Assembly (NCBI GenBank): GCA_000620205.1
Contig: JHVP01000012.1
Coordinates: 62,001-126,000 of the forward strand
DNA length: 64,000 bases
Direction of reading: 5' to 3'
Source: Geodermatophilaceae bacterium URHA0031
Lineage (GTDB): Bacteria; Actinomycetota; Actinomycetes; Mycobacteriales; Geodermatophilaceae
Both the position numbers and the translations under genes were made by a program. The notes beneath the pieces were generated by a model that searched no databases, was not told where the DNA came from, and worked only from the letters and a program-made list of their open reading frames with translations. How positions within the stretch are numbered: position 1 is the first letter of the stretch; every line of letters starts with the position of its first letter. Below, piece by piece: positions 35,406 through 43,516 of the stretch.

Positions 35406-36934
35406 GCCTCCCGGTCGATGGTGCGGCGGGCCCGGCGGGTGCGCATGCTCCAGAGGGTGAGGCCGACGGTGAGCACGAGCAGTGCCGCCGCGACGGTGAA
35501 ACCGAGCCAGCCGGTGGTCGGGAGAGCGACCCCCAGCGCGCCGCCGAGCACCCAGGCCAGCTGCAGCCAGGTCTCCGAGCGGGCGAACGCCGAGGCCCGC
35601 AGGCTGTCGGGCACCTCGCGCTGGATGATGGCGTCGAGCGCGGCCTTGCCCAGCGCGTTGGCCACCGCGGCGACGCCGGCCACCAGCGCGGCCATCGGCA
35701 GGCTGAAGAAGAAGGCGGCCAGTGCCGTGATCGCCGCGGCTGCGCCGGCCGCGGCCAGCACCACCCGGTCGGGGCTCGCGGTCTGCAGCCGGGCGCCGAT
35801 CCCGGTGCCCACGAAGCTGCCGGCGCCGGCCGCTACGGCGATGCCGCCCAGGGCGAGGGTGGCGTCCCAGCCGCTGGACACGGTGGCCTGCACGAGGAAC
35901 GCCGAGAAGATGGTCAGGAAACCGCTCAGCCCGCGCAGCGCCGCCGTCGCCCGCAGCGCCGTGACGACGTGCGGCGTGGTCGCCCGGCGGCGGCTGCCCG
36001 GCACCGCCATCGGCGCGGTGCGCAGCACGTCCGCGGGCTCCTCGTCCCCCGGGACGTCGACGTGCCGGGGCAGCCGGAGCGCGAGCACGGCGGCACCGGC
36101 GAACACCCCGGCGGTCGCACCCAGCTCCCAGCCGAACCCGAGCAGCGCGGCGATGCCGGCTCCGACGGCGCCGAGCGCCCCGCCGGCGGCCAGCCCGAAG
36201 ACCGACATCCGGGCGTTGGCCGAGGTCAGCGACATCGCGGCCGGCAGCACCCGGGGGACGACGGCGGCCCGCAGGACGTTGAACGCCTTGCTCAGCACCA
36301 GCACGCCCAGGGCCGCCGGGTAGAGGCCCAGGTCGTCGTGGTGCACGGCCATGAAGACGGCCAGCAGGGCGCGCCCGAGCAGGCTGCCGGCCAGCGCCCA
36401 GCGGCGGCCGCGCTGCAGCCGGTCCAGCGCCGGGCCGATCACCGGGGCCACCAGCGCGAACGGCGCCATGGTGACCAGCAGGTAGAGCGCGACGTTGCCG
36501 CGCTGGGCGTCCGAGGCGGCGGCGAAGAACAGCGTGCCGGCCAGCGAGACCGCGATCATCGCGTCGCCGGCCATGTGCAGGGCGTTGACCCAGAACAGCC
36601 CGGCCAGGCCGGTCTCCCCGGCACCGTCGGCCCGGCCGTAGGCGCGCACCCGGCGGACGGTCGCCCCGCCGAGCTCGCGGGTGCGGGCCGCGGCCACCCG
36701 GGTGACGGTCGGCTTCCGGGGCCGGGCCTCCGACACCCACGGCGTCGCATCCGGCGCCGGTCGCCCGGGCAACGTCGGCGTCGGTGGGGTGTCGTGGACC
36801 GGCTCGGCGCCGACGACCGGCAGCGGTCGGGTCTGCTGGCGCGGGATGCCGAGCGGGTGCGTCTCCACCCCGTGCTCCGCTGCCCGGCCCGGGCGCAGCC
36901 GCCGACGGGCGCGCGGAGCAGGGGTGTCGGGCAC
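35396..36934 (-). CDS. MFS transporter (Rv0876c-like)
   Basis: A 512 aa membrane protein with a long cytoplasmic N-terminus (about 115 residues, Pro-rich) and 12 predicted helices starting GLAGLFWVNALHMAGDAMIA. Weak MFS loop motifs (DRLQRGRRWALAGSL) fit. The gene pairs with the DUF2771 lipoprotein, with which its 3' end overlaps. Substrate unknown; the conserved neighbourhood suggests a housekeeping envelope role. GTG 36934 is the start nearest to the N-terminal hydrophilic segment. Divergent from DUF3027. Confidence 0.85.
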   Translation of the reverse strand: MPDTPAPRARRRLRPGRAAEHGVETHPLGIPRQQTRPLPVVGAEPVHDTPPTPTLPGRPAPDATPWVSEARPRKPTVTRVAAARTRELGGATVRRVRAYGRADGAGETGLAGLFWVNALHMAGDAMIAVSLAGTLFFAAASDAQRGNVALYLLVTMAPFALVAPVIGPALDRLQRGRRWALAGSLLGRALLAVFMAVHHDDLGLYPAALGVLVLSKAFNVLRAAVVPRVLPAAMSLTSANARMSVFGLAAGGALGAVGAGIAALLGFGWELGATAGVFAGAAVLALRLPRHVDVPGDEEPADVLRTAPMAVPGSRRRATTPHVVTALRATAALRGLSGFLTIFSAFLVQATVSSGWDATLALGGIAVAAGAGSFVGTGIGARLQTASPDRVVLAAAGAAAAITALAAFFFSLPMAALVAGVAAVANALGKAALDAIIQREVPDSLRASAFARSETWLQLAWVLGGALGVALPTTGWLGFTVAAALLVLTVGLTLWSMRTRRARRTIDREAWT

Positions 36935-36987
36935 GTGACCATGGTGCCGCAGCGGCCTGAGGAGGCGGTGGGCCGCGCGTCCCGGGG

Positions 36988-37027
36988 CCCCCGAGGGGCA
37001 GAAACGGCCATTTCTGCCCCTCGGGGG
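36988..37027. repeat. Palindrome family B, 17 bp stem, between divergent genes
   Basis: CCCCCGAGGGGCAGAAA (36988-37004), loop CGGCCA, then the exact reverse complement (37011-37027). Both flanking genes (MFS and DUF3027) read away from it, so it is not a terminator for either. It could be a shared operator or a dispersed palindromic repeat. Confidence 0.8.
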
Positions 37028-37084
37028 GACGGGGAGCGGGGCGCGCCGGGTGCGCGTCGGGCGGCATCCGCGACAATGGGGGGC

Positions 37085-37894
37085 GTGTCCGACTCTGCGT
37101 TCCCCGCCGCCCATGGCTCCGCTCCGGACGAGGTGCTGGCCGCCGCGGTGGAGCCGGCCCGCGCGGCTGCCGCCGAGGTGGCCGGCGACCCGGCCGCCGT
37201 CGGTGACCACCAGGGCGTGACCGCCGAGGTGCTCGCCGACGACGCCGACCCGGCGCTCGGCGTCGTGGTCACCCACTTCTTCGCCGCCACCCTGCCCGGC
37301 TACCGCGGCTGGCACTGGGCCGTGACGCTGGCCCGGGTGCCCGGCGACGACGAGCCCACCCTCGACGAGGTGGTCCTGCTGCCCGGTGACGCGGCGCTGC
37401 TCGCACCGGCGTGGGTGCCCTGGCACGAGCGGCTGCGCCCCGGCGACCTGTCGGTCGGCGACGTCCTCCCCGCGACCGAGGACGACCACCGCCTGGTGCC
37501 GAGCTACCTCGCCGACGACGACTCCGCCGACGACCCGGCAGGCCGGGTGGTCGCCGAGGAGATCGGCATCGGCCGCGAGCGGGTGCTCTCGCCGCTGGGC
37601 CGGATCGAGGCGGCCGAGCGCTGGCGGGACGGCGACTTCGGACCCCGCTCGGCGATGGCCCGGCACGCGCCCGGCCCCTGCGCCACCTGCGGGTTCTTCC
37701 TCCCGCTGGCCGGGTCGCTGCGGCTGTCGCTGGGTGCCTGCGCGAACGGGTACTCCCCGGCCGACGGCCACGTGGTGACCGCCGACTACGGCTGCGGTGC
37801 GCACAGCCAGGCGACGCTGGAGCCCTCCGACGGCGAGCCGGCGGAGGTCCAGCTCACCGCTCGCTACGACACCGCGGACTTCGACGTCCTCTGA
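37085..37894 (+). CDS. DUF3027 domain protein
   Basis: A 269 aa protein conserved across Actinobacteria (M. tuberculosis Rv0877). The core LGVVVTHFFAATLPGYRGWHWAVTL is the typical DUF3027 start; LAPAWVPWHERLRPGDLSVGD and CATCGFFLPLAGSLRLSLGACANGY follow, the latter with conserved Cys that may bind metal. Function unknown. A GACAAT box ends 7 bases before GTG 37085, so a leaderless GTG start is likely; ATG 37076 is an alternative. Confidence 0.85.
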   Translation: MSDSAFPAAHGSAPDEVLAAAVEPARAAAAEVAGDPAAVGDHQGVTAEVLADDADPALGVVVTHFFAATLPGYRGWHWAVTLARVPGDDEPTLDEVVLLPGDAALLAPAWVPWHERLRPGDLSVGDVLPATEDDHRLVPSYLADDDSADDPAGRVVAEEIGIGRERVLSPLGRIEAAERWRDGDFGPRSAMARHAPGPCATCGFFLPLAGSLRLSLGACANGYSPADGHVVTADYGCGAHSQATLEPSDGEPAEVQLTARYDTADFDVL

Positions 37895-37898
37895 GCAG

Positions 37899-38501
37899 GT
37901 GACCGCGCAGGCCGCGCTGCGGACCGCCCGGCTGCGGCTGGTGCCGCTCGCCGAGGAGCACCTCGAGGCCGAGGTCGGGCTGGACGCCGATCCCGAGGTC
38001 ATGCGGTACCTCACCGGCCGGGCGAGCACCCGGGCGGAGGCCGAGGCCCGGCACCGCGAGCGGCTGGCGGTCGCCGCCCGGGTGCCCGGGCTGGGCTTCT
38101 GGGCCGGCTTCCTCGCGGACGAGTTCGTCGGCTGGTGGATCCTCGAGCCGCCCGAACGTCCCGACCAGGGGCCGGTCGCGGGGCAGGCGGAGCTGGGCTA
38201 CCGGCTGCGCCGCCGGCACTGGCGGCGGGGGCTGGCCGGCGAGGGGGCGCGCGAGCTGCTCCGGCACGGGTTCGCCGACCTGGGGCTGCGGCGGGTGTTC
38301 GCCGAGACGATGGCCGTCAACACCGCCTCCCGCGCCACGATGGCCGTCCTCGGGATGACGCACGTGCGGACGTTCTCCCTCGACCTCGACGACCCGCTGC
38401 CCGGCAGCGAGCTCGGTGAGGTGGAGTACGCGATCACCCGGGACGAGTGGCTCGCCCGCGAGGCGGTCGGTCCTGGCGGCCCTGGCCCTGCCAGCGCATG
38501 A
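37899..38501 (+). CDS. GNAT family N-acetyltransferase
   Basis: A 200 aa GNAT protein of the RimJ/RimL type. Visible features: LRTARLRLVPLAEEHLEAEVGL at the start, LGYRLRRRHWRRGLAGEGA in motif A (acetyl-CoA pyrophosphate loop R/Q-x-x-G-x-G/A), and VFAETMAVNTASRATMAVLGM in motif B. Such enzymes acetylate protein N-termini or small molecules. GTG 37899 begins 4 bases past the DUF3027 stop, so they are co-transcribed. The 3' end overlaps the DUF2530 gene by 68 bases in convergent orientation. Confidence 0.87.
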   Translation: MTAQAALRTARLRLVPLAEEHLEAEVGLDADPEVMRYLTGRASTRAEAEARHRERLAVAARVPGLGFWAGFLADEFVGWWILEPPERPDQGPVAGQAELGYRLRRRHWRRGLAGEGARELLRHGFADLGLRRVFAETMAVNTASRATMAVLGMTHVRTFSLDLDDPLPGSELGEVEYAITRDEWLAREAVGPGGPGPASA

Positions 38502-38679
38502 GGCCCAGCCCGAGCAGGGCGAGCACCAGCGCGGCCACGCAGGTCCAGGTCCACACCCGGTCCACCCGGTCGCCCAGGACCAGCAGCACCACGAGCGCGA
38601 CCGCCCACAGCGCCATGCCGATGTGCACCACCCGGGCCGTGTCGACCTGCAGCGGCGGGGGAGACGGACGGGTGGGCAC
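38434..38679 (-). CDS. DUF2530 small membrane protein
   Basis: An 81 aa protein with two helices (VVHIGMALWAVALVVLLVLG and TCVAALVLALLGLGLMRWQG). The layout and the Trp-containing second helix match DUF2530, an actinobacterial family (M. tuberculosis Rv0879c) of unknown function. TATGGT lies 6 bases upstream of GTG 38679, suggesting leaderless expression. Convergent overlap with GNAT. The 162-base gap to the permease gene has no gene. Confidence 0.78.
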   Translation of the reverse strand: MPTRPSPPPLQVDTARVVHIGMALWAVALVVLLVLGDRVDRVWTWTCVAALVLALLGLGLMRWQGQGRQDRPPRGRATRPG

Positions 38680-38841
38680 GGGGCGACCATAGGTGGGCGC
38701 GGGCCAGGTCCGGACGCCGGTACACGGTGCGCCCCGGGCCGATGTGGCACGCTGTCGCCGCTCTCCGCCACCCACACCGGGCGGCCCGCCGGGAAGCCGA
38801 CCCGCCGGAGCCGCGTCGGCCGCCGTCCCGAGGGGTCCCCG

Positions 38842-40392
38842 ATGCCCGACAAGTCCCGTCCCGCCCGCACGCCCGCCACGGGCTCCGGCAGCACCGCGGT
38901 GGGGGCGCCGGCAGCGACCCCGCAGGGAGCGGCGACGGCGACCACCGCGCCCCGTCGCAGCCCCGGCCCGAAGGTCCGCCCGAAGAACGGGGTGGACCGC
39001 TTCTTCGAGGTCACCGAGCGGCGCTCCTCGTTCGGTCGGGAGGTCCGTGGTGGGCTGACCACCTTCTTCACGATGGCCTACATCGTGGTGCTCAACCCGA
39101 TCATCCTGTCCGGGGCGGACATCACCGGCGCGACGCTGCCCTTCGCCTCCGTCGCGGCGGTGACCGCGCTGGTCGCCGGGGTGCTCACCATCGCGATGGG
39201 CATCGTCGGCAGGTACCCGCTGGCGCTCGCCACCGGCCTGGGCATCAACGCGATCGTCGGCGTCTACGCCGCCACCGAGCTCACCTGGCCCGAGATCATG
39301 GGCCTGGTCGTGCTCGAGGGACTGCTGATCACCGTGCTGGTGCTCACCGGCTTCCGCCGGGCCGTCTTCACCGCCATCCCCCCGCAGCTGAAGACGGCGA
39401 TCGCGGTGGGGATCGGCTTCTTCCTCACCATCATCGGGCTCGCCGACGCCGGCATCATCCGGCCGGGCAGCCCGCTGATCACCTTTGGTGTGAACGGCTC
39501 GCTGGCCGGCTGGCCGATGCTCACCTTCGTCGTCGGCCTGCTGCTCACCAGCGTGCTCGTCGTCCGCCGGGTCAAGGGCGCGCTGCTGATCGGGATCCTC
39601 GCCACCACGGTGTTCGCCATCGTCGTGGAGGCGCTCGCCGACATCGGCCCGCGCACCGGCGCGGACGGGGCGGTCGCCAACGCGCACGGCTGGGCACTGC
39701 AGGTGCCGACCTGGCCGGGTCAGGTCTTCGACGTCCCGGACCTGTCCATCATCGGCAACTTCTCGCTGTTCGGCGGGTTCTCCCGGATCGGCGTCCTCGC
39801 CGCCGTGCTCATCGTCTTCTCGATCATGATCGCGGACTTCTTCGACACCGTCGGCACGATCACCGCCGTCGGCGCCGAGGGTGAGCTGCTCGACGAGGAC
39901 CGCAACCTGCCGCGCTCCCAGCCGGTGCTGCTGGTCGACTCGCTGGCCGCCGCGGCCGGTGGTGCGGCCAGCGTCTCGTCGAACACCACCTACATCGAGA
40001 GCGCGTCCGGCGTCGGCGACGGTGCCCGCACCGGCCTGGCCAGCGTGGTGACCGGCGCGCTGTTCCTGGTCGCCACCTTCTTCACCCCGCTGGTGCAGGT
40101 CGTGCCCTCGGAGGCCGCCGCGCCGGTGCTGGTGATCGTCGGCGCCATGATGATCAGCCAGATCCGGGACCTCGAGTGGGGCGACATGTCCCTGGTCATC
40201 CCGGCCTTCCTGACCATCGCGCTGATGCCCTTCACCTACTCGATCACCAACGGCATCGGCGCCGGGGTGGTCAGCTACGTCGTCCTGCGGGTGGCCACCG
40301 GGCGCGGTCGCGACGTGCACCCGCTGATGTGGACCGTGGCCGCCGTCTTCGTCGTCTACTTCGCCCTGGACCCGATCCAGCAGCTCCTCTGA
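38842..40392 (+). CDS. NCS2 family purine/uracil permease
   Basis: A 516 aa transporter, probably a guanine/hypoxanthine permease (AzgA-like). A 60-residue Pro/Ala-rich cytoplasmic N-terminus precedes the hydrophobic core that starts VRGGLTTFFTMAYIVVLNP, the exact AzgA/PbuG hallmark. VSSNTTYIESASGVGDGARTG is the substrate-binding region after helix 9. AGGGG is upstream of ATG 38842. Next to a MarR-MFS pair but separated from it by a stop-anchored hairpin, which starts with its TGA. The order DUF2530-permease-MarR is close to Mtb Rv0879c-Rv0880. Confidence 0.88.
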   Translation: MPDKSRPARTPATGSGSTAVGAPAATPQGAATATTAPRRSPGPKVRPKNGVDRFFEVTERRSSFGREVRGGLTTFFTMAYIVVLNPIILSGADITGATLPFASVAAVTALVAGVLTIAMGIVGRYPLALATGLGINAIVGVYAATELTWPEIMGLVVLEGLLITVLVLTGFRRAVFTAIPPQLKTAIAVGIGFFLTIIGLADAGIIRPGSPLITFGVNGSLAGWPMLTFVVGLLLTSVLVVRRVKGALLIGILATTVFAIVVEALADIGPRTGADGAVANAHGWALQVPTWPGQVFDVPDLSIIGNFSLFGGFSRIGVLAAVLIVFSIMIADFFDTVGTITAVGAEGELLDEDRNLPRSQPVLLVDSLAAAAGGAASVSSNTTYIESASGVGDGARTGLASVVTGALFLVATFFTPLVQVVPSEAAAPVLVIVGAMMISQIRDLEWGDMSLVIPAFLTIALMPFTYSITNGIGAGVVSYVVLRVATGRGRDVHPLMWTVAAVFVVYFALDPIQQLL

Positions 40393-40468
40393 CGAAGGAC
40401 CCCCGTGCCCCCCGCACCTCGCAGGCTCGGCGCGGGTCCCTGCACGGGGGCCGCTCCAGCACGTCACC
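40390..40468 (+). repeat. Stop-anchored hairpin element, copy 3 (after the purine permease)
   Basis: Starts with the permease TGA: TGACGAAGGACCCC. The outer stem CCCCCGTGC pairs with GCACGGGGG, a double compensatory difference from copy 1 (CCCCCTCGC/GCGAGGGGG). Centre TCGCAGGCTCGGCGCGGG, tail GCCGCTCCAGCACGTCACC. It lies between two genes read in the same direction. Confidence 0.87.
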
Positions 40469-40478
40469 CCGGGGATCG

Positions 40479-40507
40479 TTAGACAGGCTTCCTATTTCGG
40501 CTAGGAT
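40479..40507 (+). promoter_or_regulatory. MarR gene promoter and likely operator
   Basis: TTAGAC (40479-40484), a 17-base spacer, and TAGGAT (40502-40507). An inverted repeat TTCCTA-N7-TAGGAT (40489-40507) overlaps the spacer and -10, so the regulator could block its own promoter. Transcription would start at or next to the GTG (40515). Confidence 0.65.
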
Positions 40508-40514
40508 GGCAGAC

Positions 40515-40949
40515 GTGGCTCGGACGACGCTGGACACCGCGGCGCTCGCCCACGACCTGCGGCTGGCCGTCATGCGGTTCAGCCGGCGGCTGCGCAGCCA
40601 GCGGGTGGACACCTCGGTGACCCTCACCCACCTGGCCGCGCTGTCCACCCTCAAGCGGCACGGGCCGATGAGCCCGGGGGAGCTGGCCACCCACGAGCGG
40701 GTCCAGCCCCCGTCGATGACCCGAGTGGTCGTCGCGCTGGAGGCCCGCGGGCTGGTCACCCGCACGCCGCACCCCACCGACGGCCGGCAGGTGGTCATCG
40801 ACCTCACCCCGGCCGCGGAGGAGCTGCTCACCGAGGAGGTCCGCGCCCGGGAGGCCTGGCTGTCCGGGCAGCTCCACGACCTGACCGCCGAGGAGCGCGC
40901 CGTCCTGCGCGAGGCCGCGGTGATCATGGACAAGCTCGCCAGTGGGTGA
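40515..40949 (+). CDS. MarR family transcriptional regulator
   Basis: A 144 aa winged-helix regulator. It contains LRLAVMRFSRRLRSQR (dimer helix), SPGELATHERVQPPSMTRVV (recognition helix) and the wing TRTPHPTDGRQVVIDLT. The last helix is AEERAVLREAAVIMDKLA. Such proteins release DNA on binding phenolic or lipophilic compounds. GTG 40515 is 7 bases past the -10; ATG 40506 overlaps the -10 and would need an earlier start. The MFS exporter start overlaps the stop (GTGA), so the two form an operon and the exporter is its likely target. M. tuberculosis counterpart: Rv0880. Confidence 0.9.
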   Translation: MARTTLDTAALAHDLRLAVMRFSRRLRSQRVDTSVTLTHLAALSTLKRHGPMSPGELATHERVQPPSMTRVVVALEARGLVTRTPHPTDGRQVVIDLTPAAEELLTEEVRAREAWLSGQLHDLTAEERAVLREAAVIMDKLASG

Positions 40950-42340
40950 CGCAGACGCCTGACTCAGCAGCACCGCGGAGGACGGCGATGTTCGCCGCCC
41001 TCCGGGTCCGCAACTTCCGGCTGTACGCGTCGGCGAACCTGGTCAGCCTGACCGGCACCTGGATGCAGCGCATCGGCCAGGACTGGCTGGTCCTGCAGCT
41101 GTCGGGCGGCAGCGGCGTCGCGCTGGGCGTCACCACCGCGCTGCAGTTCGCCCCCACCCTGCTGTTCAGCTTCTACGGCGGCGTCCTCGCCGACCGCTAC
41201 GACAAGCGCCGCGTGCTGGTCGTCACCCAGGCGGTGATGGGCGCCCTCGCCCTGGGGCTGGGCCTGCTGGTGGCCACCGACCACATCGCCCTGTGGCACG
41301 TCTACCTGCTGGCCGCCGCGCTCGGGGTGGTGTCCTCGCTGGACATGCCGGTGCGCCAGTCCTTCGTCTCCGAGATGGTCGGTCCCGACCGGCTGGCCAA
41401 CGCGGTGAGCCTGAACTCGACCGTCTTCAACGGCGCCCGGCTCGTCGGCCCGGCGGTGGCGGGCTCGGTCATCGGCCTGGCCGGCGGTGACACGGCCCCG
41501 GCGTTCCTGATCAACGCCGCCAGCTTCGCCGTCACGATCGCGGCGCTGCTGGCGATGCGCGGCAGCGAGCTGCGGCCCAGCCCGCCGGCGTCCCGCTCGC
41601 GGGGGCAGCTCCGGGAGGCGCTGGGCTACACCCGACGGCACCCCGACCTGATCCTGGCGATGTCGCTGGCCTTCGTGGCCGGCACCTTCGGGTTCAACAC
41701 CCAGATCACCATCGCGCTGATGGCGCGGGAGGAGTTCGGGCTCGGCGCGACCGCCTTCGGCTTCATGTCCACCGCCTACGCCGTGGGCTCGCTGTCCGGG
41801 GCGCTGCTGTCCACCCGGCGGAGCACCCGGCCGCTGCAGCGGTTCCTGATCGTCTCCTCCGGCGTGTTCGGGGTGCTGCTCGTCGTCGCGGGGCTGATGC
41901 CGACCCAGACGTCGTTCGCCGTGCTGCTCGTGCCCACCGGCGCCGCCGCGCTGGTGTTCAGCGTCGCCTGCAACAGCTTCGTGCAGCTCGGTGTCGACCC
42001 GCAGATGCGCGGCCGGATCCTGGCGCTGTACTTCATGTGCTTCATGGGCGGCACCCCGGTGGGAGCCCCGCTGATCGGCTGGGTGTCCGAGCACCTGGGC
42101 GCGCGCTGGGGGTTCATCGCCGGCGGCCTGGTCTGCGTCGCGGCGGCCGTCGTCGCCGGCGCGGTCCTGGCCCGGGGCCGGCGGGTGCGGCTGGAGCTGC
42201 ACGTCGTCCCGCCGAGCGCGCAGCTGCACGTGGCCGCCGGGCCGGGCGCGGCCCCGGTGCCGAACCGGGTCGCCGGCCCCGCGCAGGAGGCCGACGGCGA
42301 GGTCCCGGGCGAGCAGGTCGCGCGCGACCCGGTGCGTTGA
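40946..42340 (+). CDS. MFS exporter (drug/siderophore type)
   Basis: A 464 aa transporter of the EntS/DHA3 group. The N-terminus FAALRVRNFRLYASANLVSLTG and motif A GGVLADRYDKRRVLV are diagnostic; LINAASFAVTIAALLAM and DPQMRGRILALYFMCFMGG follow. Twelve helices are expected, with a 60-residue charged cytoplasmic tail. Such proteins export drugs or siderophores. It is co-translated with MarR (overlapping GTGA). Confidence 0.9.
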   Translation: MTQTPDSAAPRRTAMFAALRVRNFRLYASANLVSLTGTWMQRIGQDWLVLQLSGGSGVALGVTTALQFAPTLLFSFYGGVLADRYDKRRVLVVTQAVMGALALGLGLLVATDHIALWHVYLLAAALGVVSSLDMPVRQSFVSEMVGPDRLANAVSLNSTVFNGARLVGPAVAGSVIGLAGGDTAPAFLINAASFAVTIAALLAMRGSELRPSPPASRSRGQLREALGYTRRHPDLILAMSLAFVAGTFGFNTQITIALMAREEFGLGATAFGFMSTAYAVGSLSGALLSTRRSTRPLQRFLIVSSGVFGVLLVVAGLMPTQTSFAVLLVPTGAAALVFSVACNSFVQLGVDPQMRGRILALYFMCFMGGTPVGAPLIGWVSEHLGARWGFIAGGLVCVAAAVVAGAVLARGRRVRLELHVVPPSAQLHVAAGPGAAPVPNRVAGPAQEADGEVPGEQVARDPVR

Positions 42341-42398
42341 GCGGTGGCGCTGAGCGGTCACGTTGTCACCAGCCGTCGACCGACGTAACGTCAGTCAC

Positions 42399-42947
42399 GT
42401 GCCCTCAGCAGGGTCGGCCTCTGCGGACGTCGGGACGTCGTTGTTGCGCCTCGGCGGTCTCGTCGCGCTCTTCATCGCCACGGCCGCACTCGTCGCGCTG
42501 CTGCTGCGCTGGGTGACCGGTGCGCTGCAGCTGAACCGGCTGGCCCGCCGTCGCCTGCGCGAGGAACCGCCGCCTCCGGTCGCTCCCGCGCCGCGGCCGG
42601 CCACGCCCGCCGACCGTCGCCCGGCGGCCGCCGGGCACCACCCCGTGGGCCGTCGCGTCCCGGGTGCCCGCCCGGCCCCGACGCCGACCCCCCGGCCGCG
42701 CCGTCCGCTCCAACTGGTCGCCGCCGACGTGCGGCGGCTGACCCGGGAGCTGTCGATGGTGCCCGGCGGGATGCCGATGGCCCGGCGCCGCGGGCTGCTG
42801 GCCGCCTACGACGACGTGCTGATCGAGGCGGCGGAGCTGCTCGAGGTGCCGCACCAGCTGACCTCGGCGCCACCGGCGAACCGGGAGCTGGAGCGCTTGC
42901 GGCTCATCGCCTCGCTCGAGGCAGCCGGGCTGGTGGTGGCCGGCTGA
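42399..42947 (+). CDS. Membrane-anchored protein of unknown function
   Basis: A 182 aa protein. A single membrane helix near residue 20 (LGGLVALFIATAALVALLLR) is followed by a Pro/Arg-rich linker and a helical C-terminal region (VAADVRRLTRELSMVPGGMP, then YDDVLIEAAELLEVPHQL). No known family recognised, though this shape recurs in actinobacterial genomes. TAACGT lies 7 bases before GTG 42399, a leaderless start. Translationally coupled to the ThpR-like gene through a CTGA overlap. Confidence 0.75.
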   Translation: MPSAGSASADVGTSLLRLGGLVALFIATAALVALLLRWVTGALQLNRLARRRLREEPPPPVAPAPRPATPADRRPAAAGHHPVGRRVPGARPAPTPTPRPRRPLQLVAADVRRLTRELSMVPGGMPMARRRGLLAAYDDVLIEAAELLEVPHQLTSAPPANRELERLRLIASLEAAGLVVAG

Positions 42948-43510
42948 GCGGGTCGGCCGGCCGGCTCTTCCTCGCCGTCGACCCCTCGCCCGCCGCGGTG
43001 GCCCACCTGGACCGGGCGCTGCAGCCGCTCCGCGCGGCCCCGGGTGCACCGCGCTGGACCCCGCCCTCCCGCTGGCACCTCACCCTGCTGTTCCTCGGGG
43101 ACGTCCCGGCGCACCTGCTGGCCCCGCTCACCGCCGCGGTCGCCCCGGCGGTGGCGGGCACACCGCCGCTGACGCTGCAGCTGGCCGGTGCCGGCCGGTT
43201 CGGCTCGGCCCGCCGGCCGGTGGTCTGCTGGGCAGGTCTGGCCGGGGACGTCGCCGGGCTGACCGCGCTGGCCGGCCGGCTGTCGTCGACCGCGCGGTCC
43301 CTGGGGCTGCCGGTGGAGGACCGGCCGTTCCGGGCGCACCTCACCCTCGGACGCTGGCGGCCCGGCCGGCCGGCGGACGCCGCCCTGCCCGATCGGCTGG
43401 CCGGCTACGCCGGGCCGGTGTGGCCGGTGCCGGAGGTGGTGCTGTGGCGCAGCCACCTCGGCCCCGAGCCGACCTACGAGCGGGTCGCCGCCTGGGACGT
43501 CACGCGGTGA
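42944..43510 (+). CDS. 2'-5' RNA ligase / RNA cyclic phosphodiesterase (ThpR-like), CTG start
   Basis: A 188 aa protein of the 2H phosphoesterase family. RLFLAVDPSPAAVAHL is the first strand; the two catalytic motifs are HLTLLFLGD and HLTLGRW (HxT). It processes cyclic phosphate ends on RNA. No ATG, GTG or TTG exists in frame over the preceding 150 bases, and the next GTG (42998) would delete the first strand. CTG 42944 overlaps the upstream stop (CTGA) and gives the family N-terminus, so it is proposed as the start. Confidence 0.75.
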   Translation: MSGSAGRLFLAVDPSPAAVAHLDRALQPLRAAPGAPRWTPPSRWHLTLLFLGDVPAHLLAPLTAAVAPAVAGTPPLTLQLAGAGRFGSARRPVVCWAGLAGDVAGLTALAGRLSSTARSLGLPVEDRPFRAHLTLGRWRPGRPADAALPDRLAGYAGPVWPVPEVVLWRSHLGPEPTYERVAAWDVTR

Positions 43511-43516
43511 GGGCTC

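Noticed and set aside
38680..38841. A riboswitch before the purine permease
   Set aside because: The 162-base leader is GC-rich and can fold, but I see none of the conserved cores of purine, guanidine, c-di-AMP or cobalamin riboswitches.
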